Positions 17,701 to 24,185 are shown, numbered from the stretch's first letter. The stretch is 28,144 bases of DNA from a virus (IMGVR_UViG_3300022074_000286:1-28144), one strand, 5' to 3'. Numbers and translations: made by a program. The notes: generated from the letters alone by a model not told the origin.

Positions 17701-20367
17701 GGTATAGCTGGTAGAAAAGTAGAGAAAGTTCAAAAAGAATTGTTTGAGCCATTTATGGCACAGATAAGAGGATTAAATATATCTGATGAAAAAGTTCAAG
17801 AGCTTAAAAATATTAAGGGTGCTGTAGATTTAGGGTTCTTTGGATTTGCTTCAGATAAGTATGAGAGCCAAAAGTTAGCGATTGTAGATGCTATTCTTTA
17901 CGCGCGTCACGCTATAGAACGTAACAAGTTTATTAGAGATAAGACAAATGGCGTAAACAACGTTGGTTCTGGTATGACTGACAGAGAGGCTACACAAATA
18001 CTTGATTGGGTTAATAGTTTATCACAAATAGAAAAAGCTAAGATAGATGACATAATAGCATCATCTAGAGAGATAAACGACAACACTATACAACAACGTA
18101 TTGATTCAGGATTACTGCCAAGTGATACATTACAAAGAGATAGAACAGACCCTAACTCTATTATTGTTTATGACAACTATGTTCCATTACAAGGTGACCT
18201 AGATATTGAACAAGAAAAGCTATTGTACGATGAAGGCTATGGAAGAAAAAGGAGACTATCTAACTACTTTGGTATAGCTGGTAAAGAAGATAAAACTGCT
18301 AAAGGTAGAAAATACGATAACTATGCTCAAAACATAGTTGCATCTTTGATGGCTCAAAACAACAATGCTATTGCTAGGGGAGAGAGAAATAAAGTTGGCA
18401 TGTCCTTCCTTAATCTTACCCGGGGCCAAGAAGAACAAGCTGATGGATCAACCGCTACTAACGCTACCTTAATTAAAGAAATGGAGAAAATAGCTGAAGA
18501 TGTAAGTGGTGAGTCATTACAATCAAGAAGAGGTAGAGGTATTGATTCAGATAATGAACTAGAATTAAGAGAAAATGGTCAAAAAAAGATATTATTTATT
18601 AAAGATGCAAGAATAGCTCAAGCCATGAAAGGGGCTATGAACCCTCATCAAAGTAATAAATTAGTAAGAGCTATGGGTAAGTTTAACAGATATCTATCTG
18701 CAATAAATACTACATATAACCCATCATTTGTAATACCAAACTTGTTCAGAGACCTAGAGGCTGCGGGAGTAAACATCCAACAGTATGACGAAAAAGGTAT
18801 AACTTCTGAAATAACTAAAGGTGCTTTTGGTGCTATAAGAGGAATAGTAAAAGAACTAAGAACTCCTAATGATAGCAGTGCTTGGGCTGAAGAATATAGG
18901 AAGTTTGTCGAGGCTGGCGGCAAGAACGCCACTAACCAGATGAGTGACTTACAAGACCAAATGGAAAATGTAAAAGGCTTGTTAGACGACATTAGCGAGT
19001 CTGCTGTTAAGCAAAAATTTGGTTTAAATAAAGGTCAGTTTGTAAATGAGAAAGGTAAAAGTTTAATTAAACTTTTAGATGATGTTAACACTGCAGTTGA
19101 AAATGGTGTTCGTGTAGCAACATTTAAAGCGTTAAAAGAAAGAGGTATGACTGCTTCTCAAGCTGCACAGGCGGCTAGGAACGTTACCGTAAACTTTGCC
19201 AAAGGTGGTGAACACAAGGCTTTCATGAATAGCTTTTACTTATTTTACAATGCATCTCTACAAGGGTCTATGGCACTAATAAACTCAGCTATTAAATCCC
19301 CAACTGTTAGAAAGGTTTGGGGCGGATTAGTATTATATGGAATGTTACAAGATCAAATAAATGGATTATTGTCAGGGGATGAAGATGAAGATGGCATAAA
19401 AGATTATGACGAACTTCCTAAATACATACTGGAGCATAACCTAGTCTTACCAACTTTTGGTTTAATGGATGATAAGTTTGTAACTATACCATTAAGCTAT
19501 GGACTTAATATGGCAGTTAATTTTGGTAGGGCAGTTAGTAGAACTGCAAGGGGAGAATACACCGCTGGCGAGGCAACAAGCACCATAGTAGGAACTGCCG
19601 TAGAAAGTTTAAGCCCGATAGGTGCATTTGATCACTTTACAACATTTGTTGCCCCAACAGTTTTCGATCCATTCCTGAGTTTGGCTATCAACGAAGATTA
19701 TAAAGGCGATCCTATATATAAAGAAAGCCCAACATTCTCATCAACACCTAAGCCTGACAGTCAACAATATTGGTCAAGCACGGGAAAAATACCTAAGTTT
19801 ATTGCAAATGCATTAAATAAACTTTCGCTTGGAGATGAAGTTGAGGGCGGTTTTGCAGATTTCTCTCCTGATGCCATAGAGTTTTGGATGGACTATCTAA
19901 CGGGTGGTGCGGGTAGGTTTGTACAGAGATCAGCAGAAATGCCTTTGAACATAGTAGAATTGCTAAAAGGAGACTTGGAGGTAAGTGTTTGGAGTACAAT
20001 ACCACTAGCCAGAAAGGTCATTGCTTCGCCTTCAGCAAGGCAAGACACGGGTAACTATTTAGATAATAGACAAGACTTATTTACTATATTGGCAAGAGTT
20101 GACTTAGCTAGGAAAGCGGGTAACACAGAAGAAGTTATCGCTATGTACGATAAATATAAAAAAGAACTTAGTATTGCGGGTAGATTAAAAGCCATAGACA
20201 ATGCAAGAAACAGAATGGTAAGGCAGATAAGGGAAATAGAAAAGAACCCTAGAATTCCTGAAGAAACAAAAGAAAATATTGTTAGGCTTAGAAAAGAAAA
20301 GATAAGAGAACTTCAGCAAATGGGTCTAATACTTATGAGATCAGCGGGTTTTAAAAAGGCGGGCTAA
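11710..20367 (+). CDS. giant polyvalent virion protein with metallopeptidase motif
   Basis: At 2885 residues this is by far the largest gene. Near residues 130-180 and 275-295 are glycine/alanine-rich hydrophobic segments that could insert into a membrane. An HELIH zinc-peptidase motif lies at 706-710, with acidic AEEAIAEM near 774-781 as a possible third ligand. Around 1065-1090 a GFDPERHSYFYDR...PVVAAE segment, near 1554-1575 ISNADFQALIWFAEKQFF, and near 2319-2350 RAMGKFNRYLSAINTTYNP match modules I associate with large polyvalent-protein domains. The C-terminus is a basic helical tail. Polyvalent proteins are thought to be packaged and injected to act early in the new host. A channel-forming internal virion role, as for T7 gp16, is an alternative and may coexist. 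It follows the previous gene by TAATG. Confidence 0.75.
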   Translation: MGLYSTIDPTSGKLYDFEIQGTTPNEEELDKIQNYISSDGLPPQTTDVEAKEDDSLFTTGIGRGVDLIQQGYGSSLEGLGKTLGLQGLQDYGASVAENNTKELQESAASSRQLADINDVGSFIDYMSANLGQQLPNLAPSLAGGYAGAKAGAFFGPVGAIVGGVVGATGANIPFFYGQNREAQKEEIEKGNKIEIDEGAAFLASIPQSAFDALADRFLVRGFMSPLVSGGGLFTRGVKGAALGVVTETPTEIGQQMLERAQAGKDVFSKEALDEYIEVGVAAGLLGGTIRSSGEIVGGKRATNKSQELSQDLTLMEQQSQQRAKNYQELKGMKAQTVIKGQSERLEDKPIQQVEPFKQKLGKQMVQTAVDNKVAREQADPTQAARETRTPFKPIPLADLPKDEALRIAQLRQRTGTTEPSADVTIDELESSIGPESAQRERVKQKPILSQGKALFERQINNAQTDEDIQIFAEDAAYVTNELAATGRLNVKNLQSILNMTKSEAEDTITFFKDSGYVKDAGKGKLVKDNDDIIDLKTESEAINSRAKEIIILQKDIEKNKANIPDADQQLDTLAQEYLTLQDEAAAVEKASNLVYGKAKKKYSASKIVPDYNAKRTSDKTEKADFTDAYKLKLTSVMNALKTQLKDMGLKDISLEGESIIENDASIEGYFSTSPSGKRVIGLAMDLYDPNLTEAQLTEKLGGVMNHELIHALKDMNFFSEQEYSVLVNAANKRKYVTEINGQQTTRKYTYMERAVQLYQEKSDGTKYTKEEQAEEAIAEMYRDYAAGRLSVVAKPKSIFDKISRFIRAIFTSHTDTGFAKTDDIFENIKSTNLEEKIKQRASIPAGAKSKRQYSTAGIVAGYIRPQLGNIERIKQSFKDVTTRIDKLTEAAEKLSQGKIDYKKYDELVNDVKPIVPYETVPAPATVEQMTEALAGEKKKAIINKLEEIPEGTRIKLRLDIPAYTTKGTWVPTIHNMAGKAISHESTAIITNADFRMTESDQQTGLDIARRKPFGVEFRETGDITKAKRVTKRPYATITGDLVRTTPDSSFAEAQAALNDPSFIQVGFDPERHSYFYDRTTTQPVVAAERVIQVGPLVMAKNPVFEGKENFKYSKTGSSIERARRTFDKDGDALIDSTIVDDYDDKGNIKPQPEYQTNPDQATDAKIGKVLKIDALRNNQIKRKNKVFDIHSDNIEEKESNRENVSIMLAAEAERALQKDNNAIGWYGRTLDKTKKLVTKLLYPNINKPSDRLAFDYALSVTSNGIGVIQNFGYASEQYEGWLKSSDIDSERRFPISGWGKRVDAMEKAFSFYNAMKDNGVSTEEFIEFMNHKTTPALLRQNSYIIQTDQEVDSKEAANEPVNGSYIIGPKIGQGFYQNLNGNFEPLTMDIWFTRTINRLTGFPFKPPKLASTLTKQIERVNLALSGKMRDGKKANAPIIDNELSDLDIELIQRAEEATGIDVVTEANMFEFTQRLYKEYERWRGRTGRKFEKETGRKAKELTLEKSELMKAADAFRLARQDVEQEDPRDTQDRQAFRQIVNRAREILKEDTGTDISNADFQALIWFAEKQFFAAQGVKKAQGDDNDYLDGAVFLLQSKGIENDKITEALPEADRSRVYSRASPYGRDEQFRERVAGELQVESDTDAGLEGLNETDAIYEFIDPVRRVEIEEKGTDIKYSILSSMFAKNPSLSFVDRPMKGLDTAFGDVLGNIEVRRKQREARNSPAIKLFGLVENINGNLEHVVVQEGTHVDLGNGKYGGFGLAHIRGKRLNKEGKPILSHEQEILRNHEYPSVLHAIEAMLRAYKTQRANFNKQFYDELRDNMGIRVEPDGGIGNNDVRIEWTKGRNKDGSDNKLVMSLKYDNTTLKKGGLFGKPVQVLPLYTVRTIFSTPKQSEKRKRSQISSTPVNQVSPNTPEITQDIEERRQKIRYDNLSGIIAKGLGFIMPPDVASEKATDLLVGFQDAMLPVGTLMDNLREKGIKITDAVDTYLREELYQGIAGRKVEKVQKELFEPFMAQIRGLNISDEKVQELKNIKGAVDLGFFGFASDKYESQKLAIVDAILYARHAIERNKFIRDKTNGVNNVGSGMTDREATQILDWVNSLSQIEKAKIDDIIASSREINDNTIQQRIDSGLLPSDTLQRDRTDPNSIIVYDNYVPLQGDLDIEQEKLLYDEGYGRKRRLSNYFGIAGKEDKTAKGRKYDNYAQNIVASLMAQNNNAIARGERNKVGMSFLNLTRGQEEQADGSTATNATLIKEMEKIAEDVSGESLQSRRGRGIDSDNELELRENGQKKILFIKDARIAQAMKGAMNPHQSNKLVRAMGKFNRYLSAINTTYNPSFVIPNLFRDLEAAGVNIQQYDEKGITSEITKGAFGAIRGIVKELRTPNDSSAWAEEYRKFVEAGGKNATNQMSDLQDQMENVKGLLDDISESAVKQKFGLNKGQFVNEKGKSLIKLLDDVNTAVENGVRVATFKALKERGMTASQAAQAARNVTVNFAKGGEHKAFMNSFYLFYNASLQGSMALINSAIKSPTVRKVWGGLVLYGMLQDQINGLLSGDEDEDGIKDYDELPKYILEHNLVLPTFGLMDDKFVTIPLSYGLNMAVNFGRAVSRTARGEYTAGEATSTIVGTAVESLSPIGAFDHFTTFVAPTVFDPFLSLAINEDYKGDPIYKESPTFSSTPKPDSQQYWSSTGKIPKFIANALNKLSLGDEVEGGFADFSPDAIEFWMDYLTGGAGRFVQRSAEMPLNIVELLKGDLEVSVWSTIPLARKVIASPSARQDTGNYLDNRQDLFTILARVDLARKAGNTEEVIAMYDKYKKELSIAGRLKAIDNARNRMVRQIREIEKNPRIPEETKENIVRLRKEKIRELQQMGLILMRSAGFKKAG
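13595..13614. repeat. dispersed palindrome, copy 3 (intragenic)
   Basis: ATAAGTTAA-AA-TTAACTTCT lies inside the giant gene, about 200 bases before the metallopeptidase codons. It has perfect 7-bp core arms (AAGTTAA/TTAACTT) and is translated in frame as KLKLTS. Confidence 0.7.
19057..19076. repeat. related 20-bp palindrome (variant centre)
   Basis: AAAAGTTTAATTAAACTTTT is a perfect 20-bp palindrome inside the giant gene. Its outer arms AAAAGTT/AACTTTT equal those of the dispersed family, but the centre is TAATTA, read as KSLIKLL. It may be a variant member or an AT-rich coincidence. Confidence 0.4.
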
Positions 20368-20385
20368 AAGTTAATTTTAACTTTT
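20366..20385. repeat. dispersed palindrome, copy 4 (perfect)
   Basis: AAAAGTTAA-TT-TTAACTTTT is a perfect 9-bp inverted repeat overlapping the TAA of the giant gene, at the end of the whole rightward structural block. The arms and the placement on a stop codon match copy 1. A terminator role is possible, but the stem is almost pure A/U and no separate T-tract follows. Confidence 0.8.
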
Positions 20386-20668
20386 GTGCTAAAAGTTTGT
20401 AATATGACTGATGCATTTTCTCGCGGCGAGCTGACGACAATGTTAATAGACGATGTGGCTAAAAGTTTGGGTTTCTAGGTACATTTTTTTACGCAGCGTC
20501 CGCCACATTTTCTACAAGTTTGTGTTTTTAGTATTTATTGGTTATTAAGCAGGTAAATTAGTAACGACTGATTACAATAATGTCGCAGTAGGTTTATATG
20601 GTCTTCGATCTAGGGATCAGATAAATAAGTATAAAAGCGACCATCTTGCACCAACTACTATCATACTA
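20368..20668. other. convergent intergenic gap between late and early blocks
   Basis: This stretch separates the rightward structural genes from the leftward early operon. It holds palindrome copy 4, three direct copies of GCTAAAAGTT (20364-20373, 20389-20398 and 20457-20466) and a possible 24-codon frame. There is also a 7-bp inverted repeat ATGTGGC/GCCACAT (20453-20459 and 20502-20508), an ATGGTC/GACCAT pair (20598-20603 and 20639-20644), and a tandem ACTATCAT duplication (20657-20672). I see no convincing intrinsic terminator, tRNA or attachment site. A bidirectional termination or regulatory role is plausible from position only. Confidence 0.5.
20404..20478 (+). CDS. possible 24-residue small ORF
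   Basis: ATG to TAG encodes MTDAFSRGELTTMLIDDVAK plus SLGF. The composition looks protein-like (alternating charged and hydrophobic residues) and is more GC-rich than the flanks, with a possible CTCGC-G-GCGAG hairpin inside. There is no good ribosome binding site. It may be a real small late gene, a remnant of a longer gene, or chance. Confidence 0.25.
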   Translation: MTDAFSRGELTTMLIDDVAKSLGF

Positions 20669-20887
20669 TCATTTCTTTTTGGATTTAATTAATTCTGAGA
20701 GATACCATTGAGCCTTTTGTAAATCCTCTAATCCATTCTTATGATTAAATCTCCACATATACTTCATGATGTTACCCTGTAGGTAGAATTGGTAGCCATC
20801 TCCCGTAGCACTTTTTATTGCGTCTATGCACTCGACCCTACCTTTTCGATAGTGCTTGGGTCTATTTACGTTGTCATTCTTCTTCAT
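20669..20887 (-). CDS. DUF3310 (SaV-like) phage protein
   Basis: This small protein has the family signature in order: VNRPKHYRKGRVECIDAI, then YLQGNIMKYMWRFNHKNGLEDLQKAQWYL. The N-x-P-x-HY box, the GN-x-x-KY helix and the KxGxEDLxKAxWYL end are all present. Related phage proteins include, as I recall, the T7 gp1.7 nucleotide kinase group, so a role in nucleotide metabolism is possible but not shown here. I chose the second ATG (20887) because AAGGA is 8 bases upstream; the first ATG at 20893 leaves only 2 bases. It is the last gene of the leftward operon and overlaps its upstream neighbour. Confidence 0.85.
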   Translation of the reverse strand: MKKNDNVNRPKHYRKGRVECIDAIKSATGDGYQFYLQGNIMKYMWRFNHKNGLEDLQKAQWYLSELIKSKKK

Positions 20888-21137
20888 TATCATCTTCCTT
20901 ATAATCTTCTATGTTTTTTACACTATGTTGATTTATAAATATTGGAGTGTCATCCCCAACCCACGATCCTATGACATTGAAGTGAAACCAATCTATTGCA
21001 GTTTCCTCATCCATTCCGTAATCATGCATTAATATTAATAGGCATTTATCGTAGTCATATATAGCCACTTGTTTTCTATCGAAGGCACTTATACTACTTC
21101 CTACAAATGCATCGTCATACCCATCTGCTAGTTTCAT
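20874..21137 (-). CDS. small conserved phage protein of unknown function
   Basis: This 87-residue acidic protein contains ADGYDDAFVG, then YDYDKCLLILMHDYGMDEETAIDWFHFNVIGSWVGDDTPIF in overlapping order. The pattern (DGYDxAxxG ... GMxxExAxxWFxFN ... G ... TPxF) is one I recall in many phage hypotheticals. The C-terminus is a run of Asp and Glu. AGGAG lies 6 bases before the ATG. It overlaps the nuclease gene upstream by 23 bases and DUF3310 downstream. No function is known to me. Confidence 0.75.
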   Translation of the reverse strand: MKLADGYDDAFVGSSISAFDRKQVAIYDYDKCLLILMHDYGMDEETAIDWFHFNVIGSWVGDDTPIFINQHSVKNIEDYKEDDNEEE

Positions 21138-21561
21138 TTATATCTCCTACTCTTTTAAAATATTTTAATTCAAAGTGTGCCATTGGCTCTTGATCTTGCC
21201 AATCGTTTCTATCTGATCTACCACCTTGCTTGATGGTGAACGGGGAAAAAAAGTCCAAATAAGCTAATACGTCTAGCCACGATACCAAAAGAATTGGAGT
21301 TGTATTTGTTTCTTTTCCTAATCTCCTAGCCTCTAAAACTTTTGCTAGTGATATTATGTATGTTGGGAATGTTCCAAAATTATGTGTTCTGCATTTTACT
21401 TCAGCCCAGCCAACCAGATTATCCTTGCGATATATCGAATAATCTAACTTATATGACATTGGCAGTTTGTGATAAACTATGCCCCAACATTTTGAGACAT
21501 AGTTTAATGCTTCTTTTTCTCGTTTTCTGTCTTGAGAAGTTTCATATAAAGACCTAGCCAT
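21115..21561 (-). CDS. PD-(D/E)XK superfamily nuclease, resolvase-like
   Basis: The catalytic pattern of the restriction-endonuclease-like fold is visible in this 148-residue protein: E17 in the first helix, D40 in YKLDYSIY, and E54-V-K56 in GWAEVKCR. The helix that follows has TYIISLAKVLEA. This arrangement is typical of small phage nucleases related to Holliday-junction resolvases or VRR-type enzymes, probably used in recombination. There is no Shine-Dalgarno sequence at the usual distance: palindrome copy 5 ends at the ATG. No other in-frame ATG would keep E17. The nuclease fold is likely; the substrate is unknown. Confidence 0.72.
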   Translation of the reverse strand: MARSLYETSQDRKREKEALNYVSKCWGIVYHKLPMSYKLDYSIYRKDNLVGWAEVKCRTHNFGTFPTYIISLAKVLEARRLGKETNTTPILLVSWLDVLAYLDFFSPFTIKQGGRSDRNDWQDQEPMAHFELKYFKRVGDINETSRWV

Positions 21562-21579
21562 AAGTTAATTTTAACTTCT
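21560..21579. repeat. dispersed palindrome, copy 5
   Basis: On the plus strand this reads ATAAGTTAA-TT-TTAACTTCT. On the coding (minus) strand it begins at the stop codon of the HTH gene and runs into the ATG of the nuclease gene, so it fills the whole 9-base intergenic space and takes the place of a ribosome binding site. Confidence 0.78.
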
Positions 21580-21804
21580 AGGACTTTTTTCTAACCACTC
21601 GACTACATCTGCTTTCTTGTAAAGTCTCTTAGGTCTATTCTTTGAAGACTTAATTATCTCAAAACTTTTTGGGAAAGTAGAATTTTCATCGTTGATTATA
21701 TTGTATAACGTCATCCGACTTATAGAAAGATAATTAGCTACACCATCTAAGGTCAGATAATCTGATTGTATATCAGCATTATTCTCCGACTTTTTCTTGG
21801 TCAT
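21571..21804 (-). CDS. AlpA/MerR-like HTH DNA-binding protein
   Basis: This 77-residue protein has one winged helix-turn-helix domain. Residues 17-38 (LTLDGVANYLSISRMTLYNIIN) hold the two helices, followed by a wing with FPKSFEI and RPKRLYKKADVVEWLEK. This is the excisionase/AlpA/HTH_17 type. In phages these are regulators or recombination directionality factors; no integrase is in the window, so a regulator is more likely. I chose the ATG at 21804 because GGAAAG precedes it; an upstream ATG at 21837 would overlap the previous gene more. It is the only obvious sequence-specific DNA-binding protein here and so a candidate reader of the dispersed palindrome, which is speculation. Confidence 0.78.
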   Translation of the reverse strand: MTKKKSENNADIQSDYLTLDGVANYLSISRMTLYNIINDENSTFPKSFEIIKSSKNRPKRLYKKADVVEWLEKSPRS

Positions 21805-22009
21805 CTTCTTTCCTTTCGTCAGGTGTACCATCTTCATTGAGTTTTACCATAACAACCATGTACCTAGAGCCAACCCAATCTTTATGCAACTGTGGTGGCA
21901 CATCATTAGGATGTATGGTCAGCCTTATATTAGTTCCGTTCTTGTCTTGCATCATAGATGTTTTGACTGCCTCAAAACTAACTCCCTCAATTTTATTTTC
22001 TTCTTCCAT
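21779..22009 (-). CDS. small conserved phage protein of unknown function
   Basis: The core of this 76-residue acidic protein, MMQDKNGTNIRLTIHPNDVP, followed by WVGSRYMVVMVKLNEDGTP, is a pattern I recall in early regions of other phages. It looks like a small beta fold. GGGAGAG lies 4 bases before the ATG. It lies directly between the SSB-tail gene and the HTH gene in the same operon, which suggests a replication or recombination accessory role. No biochemical function is known to me. Confidence 0.7.
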   Translation of the reverse strand: MEEENKIEGVSFEAVKTSMMQDKNGTNIRLTIHPNDVPPQLHKDWVGSRYMVVMVKLNEDGTPDERKEDDQEKVGE

Positions 22010-22019
22010 CTAACTCTCC

Positions 22020-22340
22020 CTAAAATGGTATTTCGTCATCTAGTTCATTACTAGATGAGTTTTGTTGTTGAGTTTGCTGAGGCTTGAATTGAGATTTGTC
22101 TTGTCTGTCTCTTTCAATATTGCCTATTATTCTGAGATAAGGACTGCCTGCCTTGCTGAGTTTTTTCCAACCAACTAGATTAAGTTTAGGCTGAGATATT
22201 CCCTCTTGCTTTTGCTTTATCAGGTCTTCTACAACTTCCATCTCTAATGAAAGCATACCTGAGTAGTCAGGGCTTTTTTCTGACTTCTTATCTTTTTGAG
22301 TAAACAAGCCACCCGTTGCGGGGTATTGATTATTTTCCAT
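22020..22340 (-). CDS. small replication accessory protein with SSB-like C-terminal tail
   Basis: This protein of about 106 residues ends in SSNELDDEIPF, an acidic tail closing with Ile-Pro-Phe like that of single-stranded DNA-binding proteins. Before the tail is a Gln-rich linker (KPQQTQQQN). The N-terminal body, with YPATGGLFTQKDKKS and later LNLVGWKKLSKAGSPYLRI, does not look like a full OB-fold SSB but could be a small beta domain. I chose the ATG at 22340: AGGAG is 9 bases upstream, while ATGs at 22346 and 22367 have poor spacing. Its stop is 10 bases before the next ATG. It may replace SSB or bind partners of SSB. Confidence 0.65.
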   Translation of the reverse strand: MENNQYPATGGLFTQKDKKSEKSPDYSGMLSLEMEVVEDLIKQKQEGISQPKLNLVGWKKLSKAGSPYLRIIGNIERDRQDKSQFKPQQTQQQNSSSNELDDEIPF

Positions 22341-23046
22341 CGTCATTTTCTCCTTTGTTGTTGACAATTTCTTCTGCTCTCTTCTTGAAAGCGATCTCTA
22401 CTTCTTCGTAGTCTTTTAAAGAGAGTTCTTTTAGTGTCTCTCTTGCCTCTTTATTATTTTTCCAAAAACCAACTATGTCTGCTCTGTTATGTTGTATTGG
22501 TAAAAATGTTATAAAGACCTCTTTGATGAACTCTATGCCTTTTACAGTCTCTTCAGTATTATCTAACTTTTTAAATGTTACCTCAGGCAGATCATCTTTA
22601 TCTTCGTCTCCCTCTCCACTAACTGTACCGCCTTTTATTTCCTCAGGTCGTTCCTCTTTAAAACTGTCAGCCTCATCCTCTGCATACACATCGCCATGAA
22701 GACCAACTAACTTAAGTATAACTCTGTCCTTAGCCCTCTTCTCAGCCATAGCATATGGATAACTATTTTTATTATTTGATGGGGATGCCTCGCCTATAGA
22801 CCATTCTGATTTATCGCCCATATGCCCCATAACCATTAAGCTAACAACTCTCTTACTGCTATCGCTTTCTAATATTTGAGGGGCATCAAACTTTATCTTT
22901 CTTGCAACTGCAACTTTTTCCAAAGCCTTATGTAAAAGCACATAAGTTCCATGACAGTTCCAACCCGCATCCGTATGGCTCATGCCGATTTCTTTCAAGG
23001 TATCGACAACCTTATCAGGTATATTAAATTTCATTTTTTCATCCAT
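22330..23046 (-). CDS. probable ERF/Rad52-like single-strand annealing protein
   Basis: The folded part of this 238-residue protein covers about residues 5-130. It includes an N-terminal helix, a strand with RVVSLMVMGHMGDKSEW, then EASPSNNKNSYPYAMAEKRA and DRVILKLVGLHGDVYAEDEAD. The YPYAMAEKRAxDRVIL helix with a downstream GLxG resembles ERF/DUF1071-type annealing proteins of phages, which pair single strands in recombination. The C-terminal 100 residues are charged and look like a variable tail. It sits between a RecB-like exonuclease and an SSB-tail protein, the usual company of an annealase. An ATG at 23034 would give an ATGA overlap and may be the true start. The family call comes from memory of the pattern. 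Confidence 0.55.
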   Translation of the reverse strand: MDEKMKFNIPDKVVDTLKEIGMSHTDAGWNCHGTYVLLHKALEKVAVARKIKFDAPQILESDSSKRVVSLMVMGHMGDKSEWSIGEASPSNNKNSYPYAMAEKRAKDRVILKLVGLHGDVYAEDEADSFKEERPEEIKGGTVSGEGDEDKDDLPEVTFKKLDNTEETVKGIEFIKEVFITFLPIQHNRADIVGFWKNNKEARETLKELSLKDYEEVEIAFKKRAEEIVNNKGENDDGK

Positions 23047-23252
23047 AGTTTTATTTTATCTTTTATTTTAAAGAAGATTTTGCAAATAAATAAAACGTCT
23101 TCTGCTTTACCTTTGCTCGTAGCCTCGACTATATGCTCTGCGATTAAAGACCTATCCTTAGGTCTTTCTCCAACTATTGGCTTTAGCTTAACAAAACCAC
23201 TTTTCTTAACCTTTCTTACTACCCTCTTGGGTATCTTTACCTTGTCTTTCAT
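23031..23252 (-). CDS. small basic protein of unknown function
   Basis: This 73-residue protein is strongly basic (MKDKVKIPKRVVRKVKKSG start, KIKDKIKLWMKK end) with one short hydrophobic segment (EDVLFICKIFFKI). It begins with an ATGA overlap with the exonuclease stop and has GAGGAT just upstream. It overlaps the annealing protein gene at the other end, so the three are probably co-translated. A nucleic-acid-binding accessory of the exonuclease-annealase pair is possible; no family recognised. Confidence 0.6.
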   Translation of the reverse strand: MKDKVKIPKRVVRKVKKSGFVKLKPIVGERPKDRSLIAEHIVEATSKGKAEDVLFICKIFFKIKDKIKLWMKK

Positions 23253-24160
23253 ATTATCCTCTCTTTATGTTGGTTACAAAAATCAGCAACAGAACAATAG
23301 TTGCCACAACGAGTATATTCTCCAACTCGTAATTCAATTTCATATGTATGTTTTTTTATGGGAACGTATGCCTTATCAGTTTCAGAGTGCCACTTAACAT
23401 AATCCACCGCCTCTTGATAACTATCTAATACTCTGATTGCCCTCTTCTGACCTTTTTTCTTTACTGCCCATGTATCATTCTTCTTCCACATATCTTCATC
23501 ACTACAAAGACCTACATCTCCATGTAAGTCAGACAAAATCTGTGCCTCTTGATGTAAAGCCATTCTTTCTTTTATGTATTTTGATATCTTTTCGTGATCC
23601 CACAAAGGTACATCAACAAAAACTATAGGTGCTTTTGGATAGTCTTCTTTTCTTTCAGCATCTCTTCTGTTCCAATCTCTCAGGATTGCACATATTTTTA
23701 AGCTATTTACGTTTCTTTTAGAAAGACCAACCTTGTTTGCAACTAAAAAAGCATAACAATTTAATTGATTTTCCCACTCAGGTTTTCCGTATATCACAGA
23801 CCAAACTGATGTAACTTTGTAATCAACTATAGTTACCTGATCGTCTTTTATTTCTTGCCTATCAACTGCACCTGACAAAACCCAACCATCAATTTCTTGA
23901 TAAAGTCTTTCCTCAGTTATAACATCGTTAGATTGTTTTGAGTTTTCTAAAACAGAATGAACCGCAGTCCCAAATAATGCCCAAACCATATCAACTGCAT
24001 CAACCTCTATTTCATGATCGTGCTTTTCTTTCATTAATCTTATCTTGGGGCTATCTATCAAGGTAGTGACAGATATGTCAGCTTTACCTTTACTGTATTT
24101 ATCGTTTATGGCAAAGTCCACAAAAGGTTGTGGCATACCAAACTTGTTGGTTATTTTCAT
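23249..24160 (-). CDS. RecB/Cas4-like PD-(D/E)XK exonuclease with C-terminal cysteine cluster
   Basis: The motifs of the RecB-type nuclease fold are seen in order in this 303-residue protein: H68 in FGTAVHSVLE, D100 in LSGAVDR, D113-Y-K115 in TIVDYKVTS, and Q132/Y136 in ENQLNCYAF. The C-terminus holds C285, C289 and C295 (RCGNYCSVADFC), a cysteine arrangement like the iron-sulfur clasp of Cas4/AddB nucleases. There the fourth ligand comes from further upstream; C135 or another cysteine could serve. It probably resects double-stranded ends for recombination or degrades host DNA. AAGGAG lies about 8 bases before the ATG. First gene of the leftward operon. Confidence 0.82.
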   Translation of the reverse strand: MKITNKFGMPQPFVDFAINDKYSKGKADISVTTLIDSPKIRLMKEKHDHEIEVDAVDMVWALFGTAVHSVLENSKQSNDVITEERLYQEIDGWVLSGAVDRQEIKDDQVTIVDYKVTSVWSVIYGKPEWENQLNCYAFLVANKVGLSKRNVNSLKICAILRDWNRRDAERKEDYPKAPIVFVDVPLWDHEKISKYIKERMALHQEAQILSDLHGDVGLCSDEDMWKKNDTWAVKKKGQKRAIRVLDSYQEAVDYVKWHSETDKAYVPIKKHTYEIELRVGEYTRCGNYCSVADFCNQHKERII

Positions 24161-24185
24161 GTAATTTTCTCCTTACGCAACTTTA

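Noticed and set aside
20365-20385. Palindrome copy 4 as a standard intrinsic terminator of the late block
   Set aside because: The stem is almost only A-U with a 2-base loop and has no separate U-tract; the same element also occurs inside genes, where it cannot terminate efficiently.
20590-20655. A stretch with TTCGATC and a GCACCA, suggestive of a tRNA end
   Set aside because: The bases around TTCGATC do not form a T-stem, and no acceptor or anticodon stem can be drawn.
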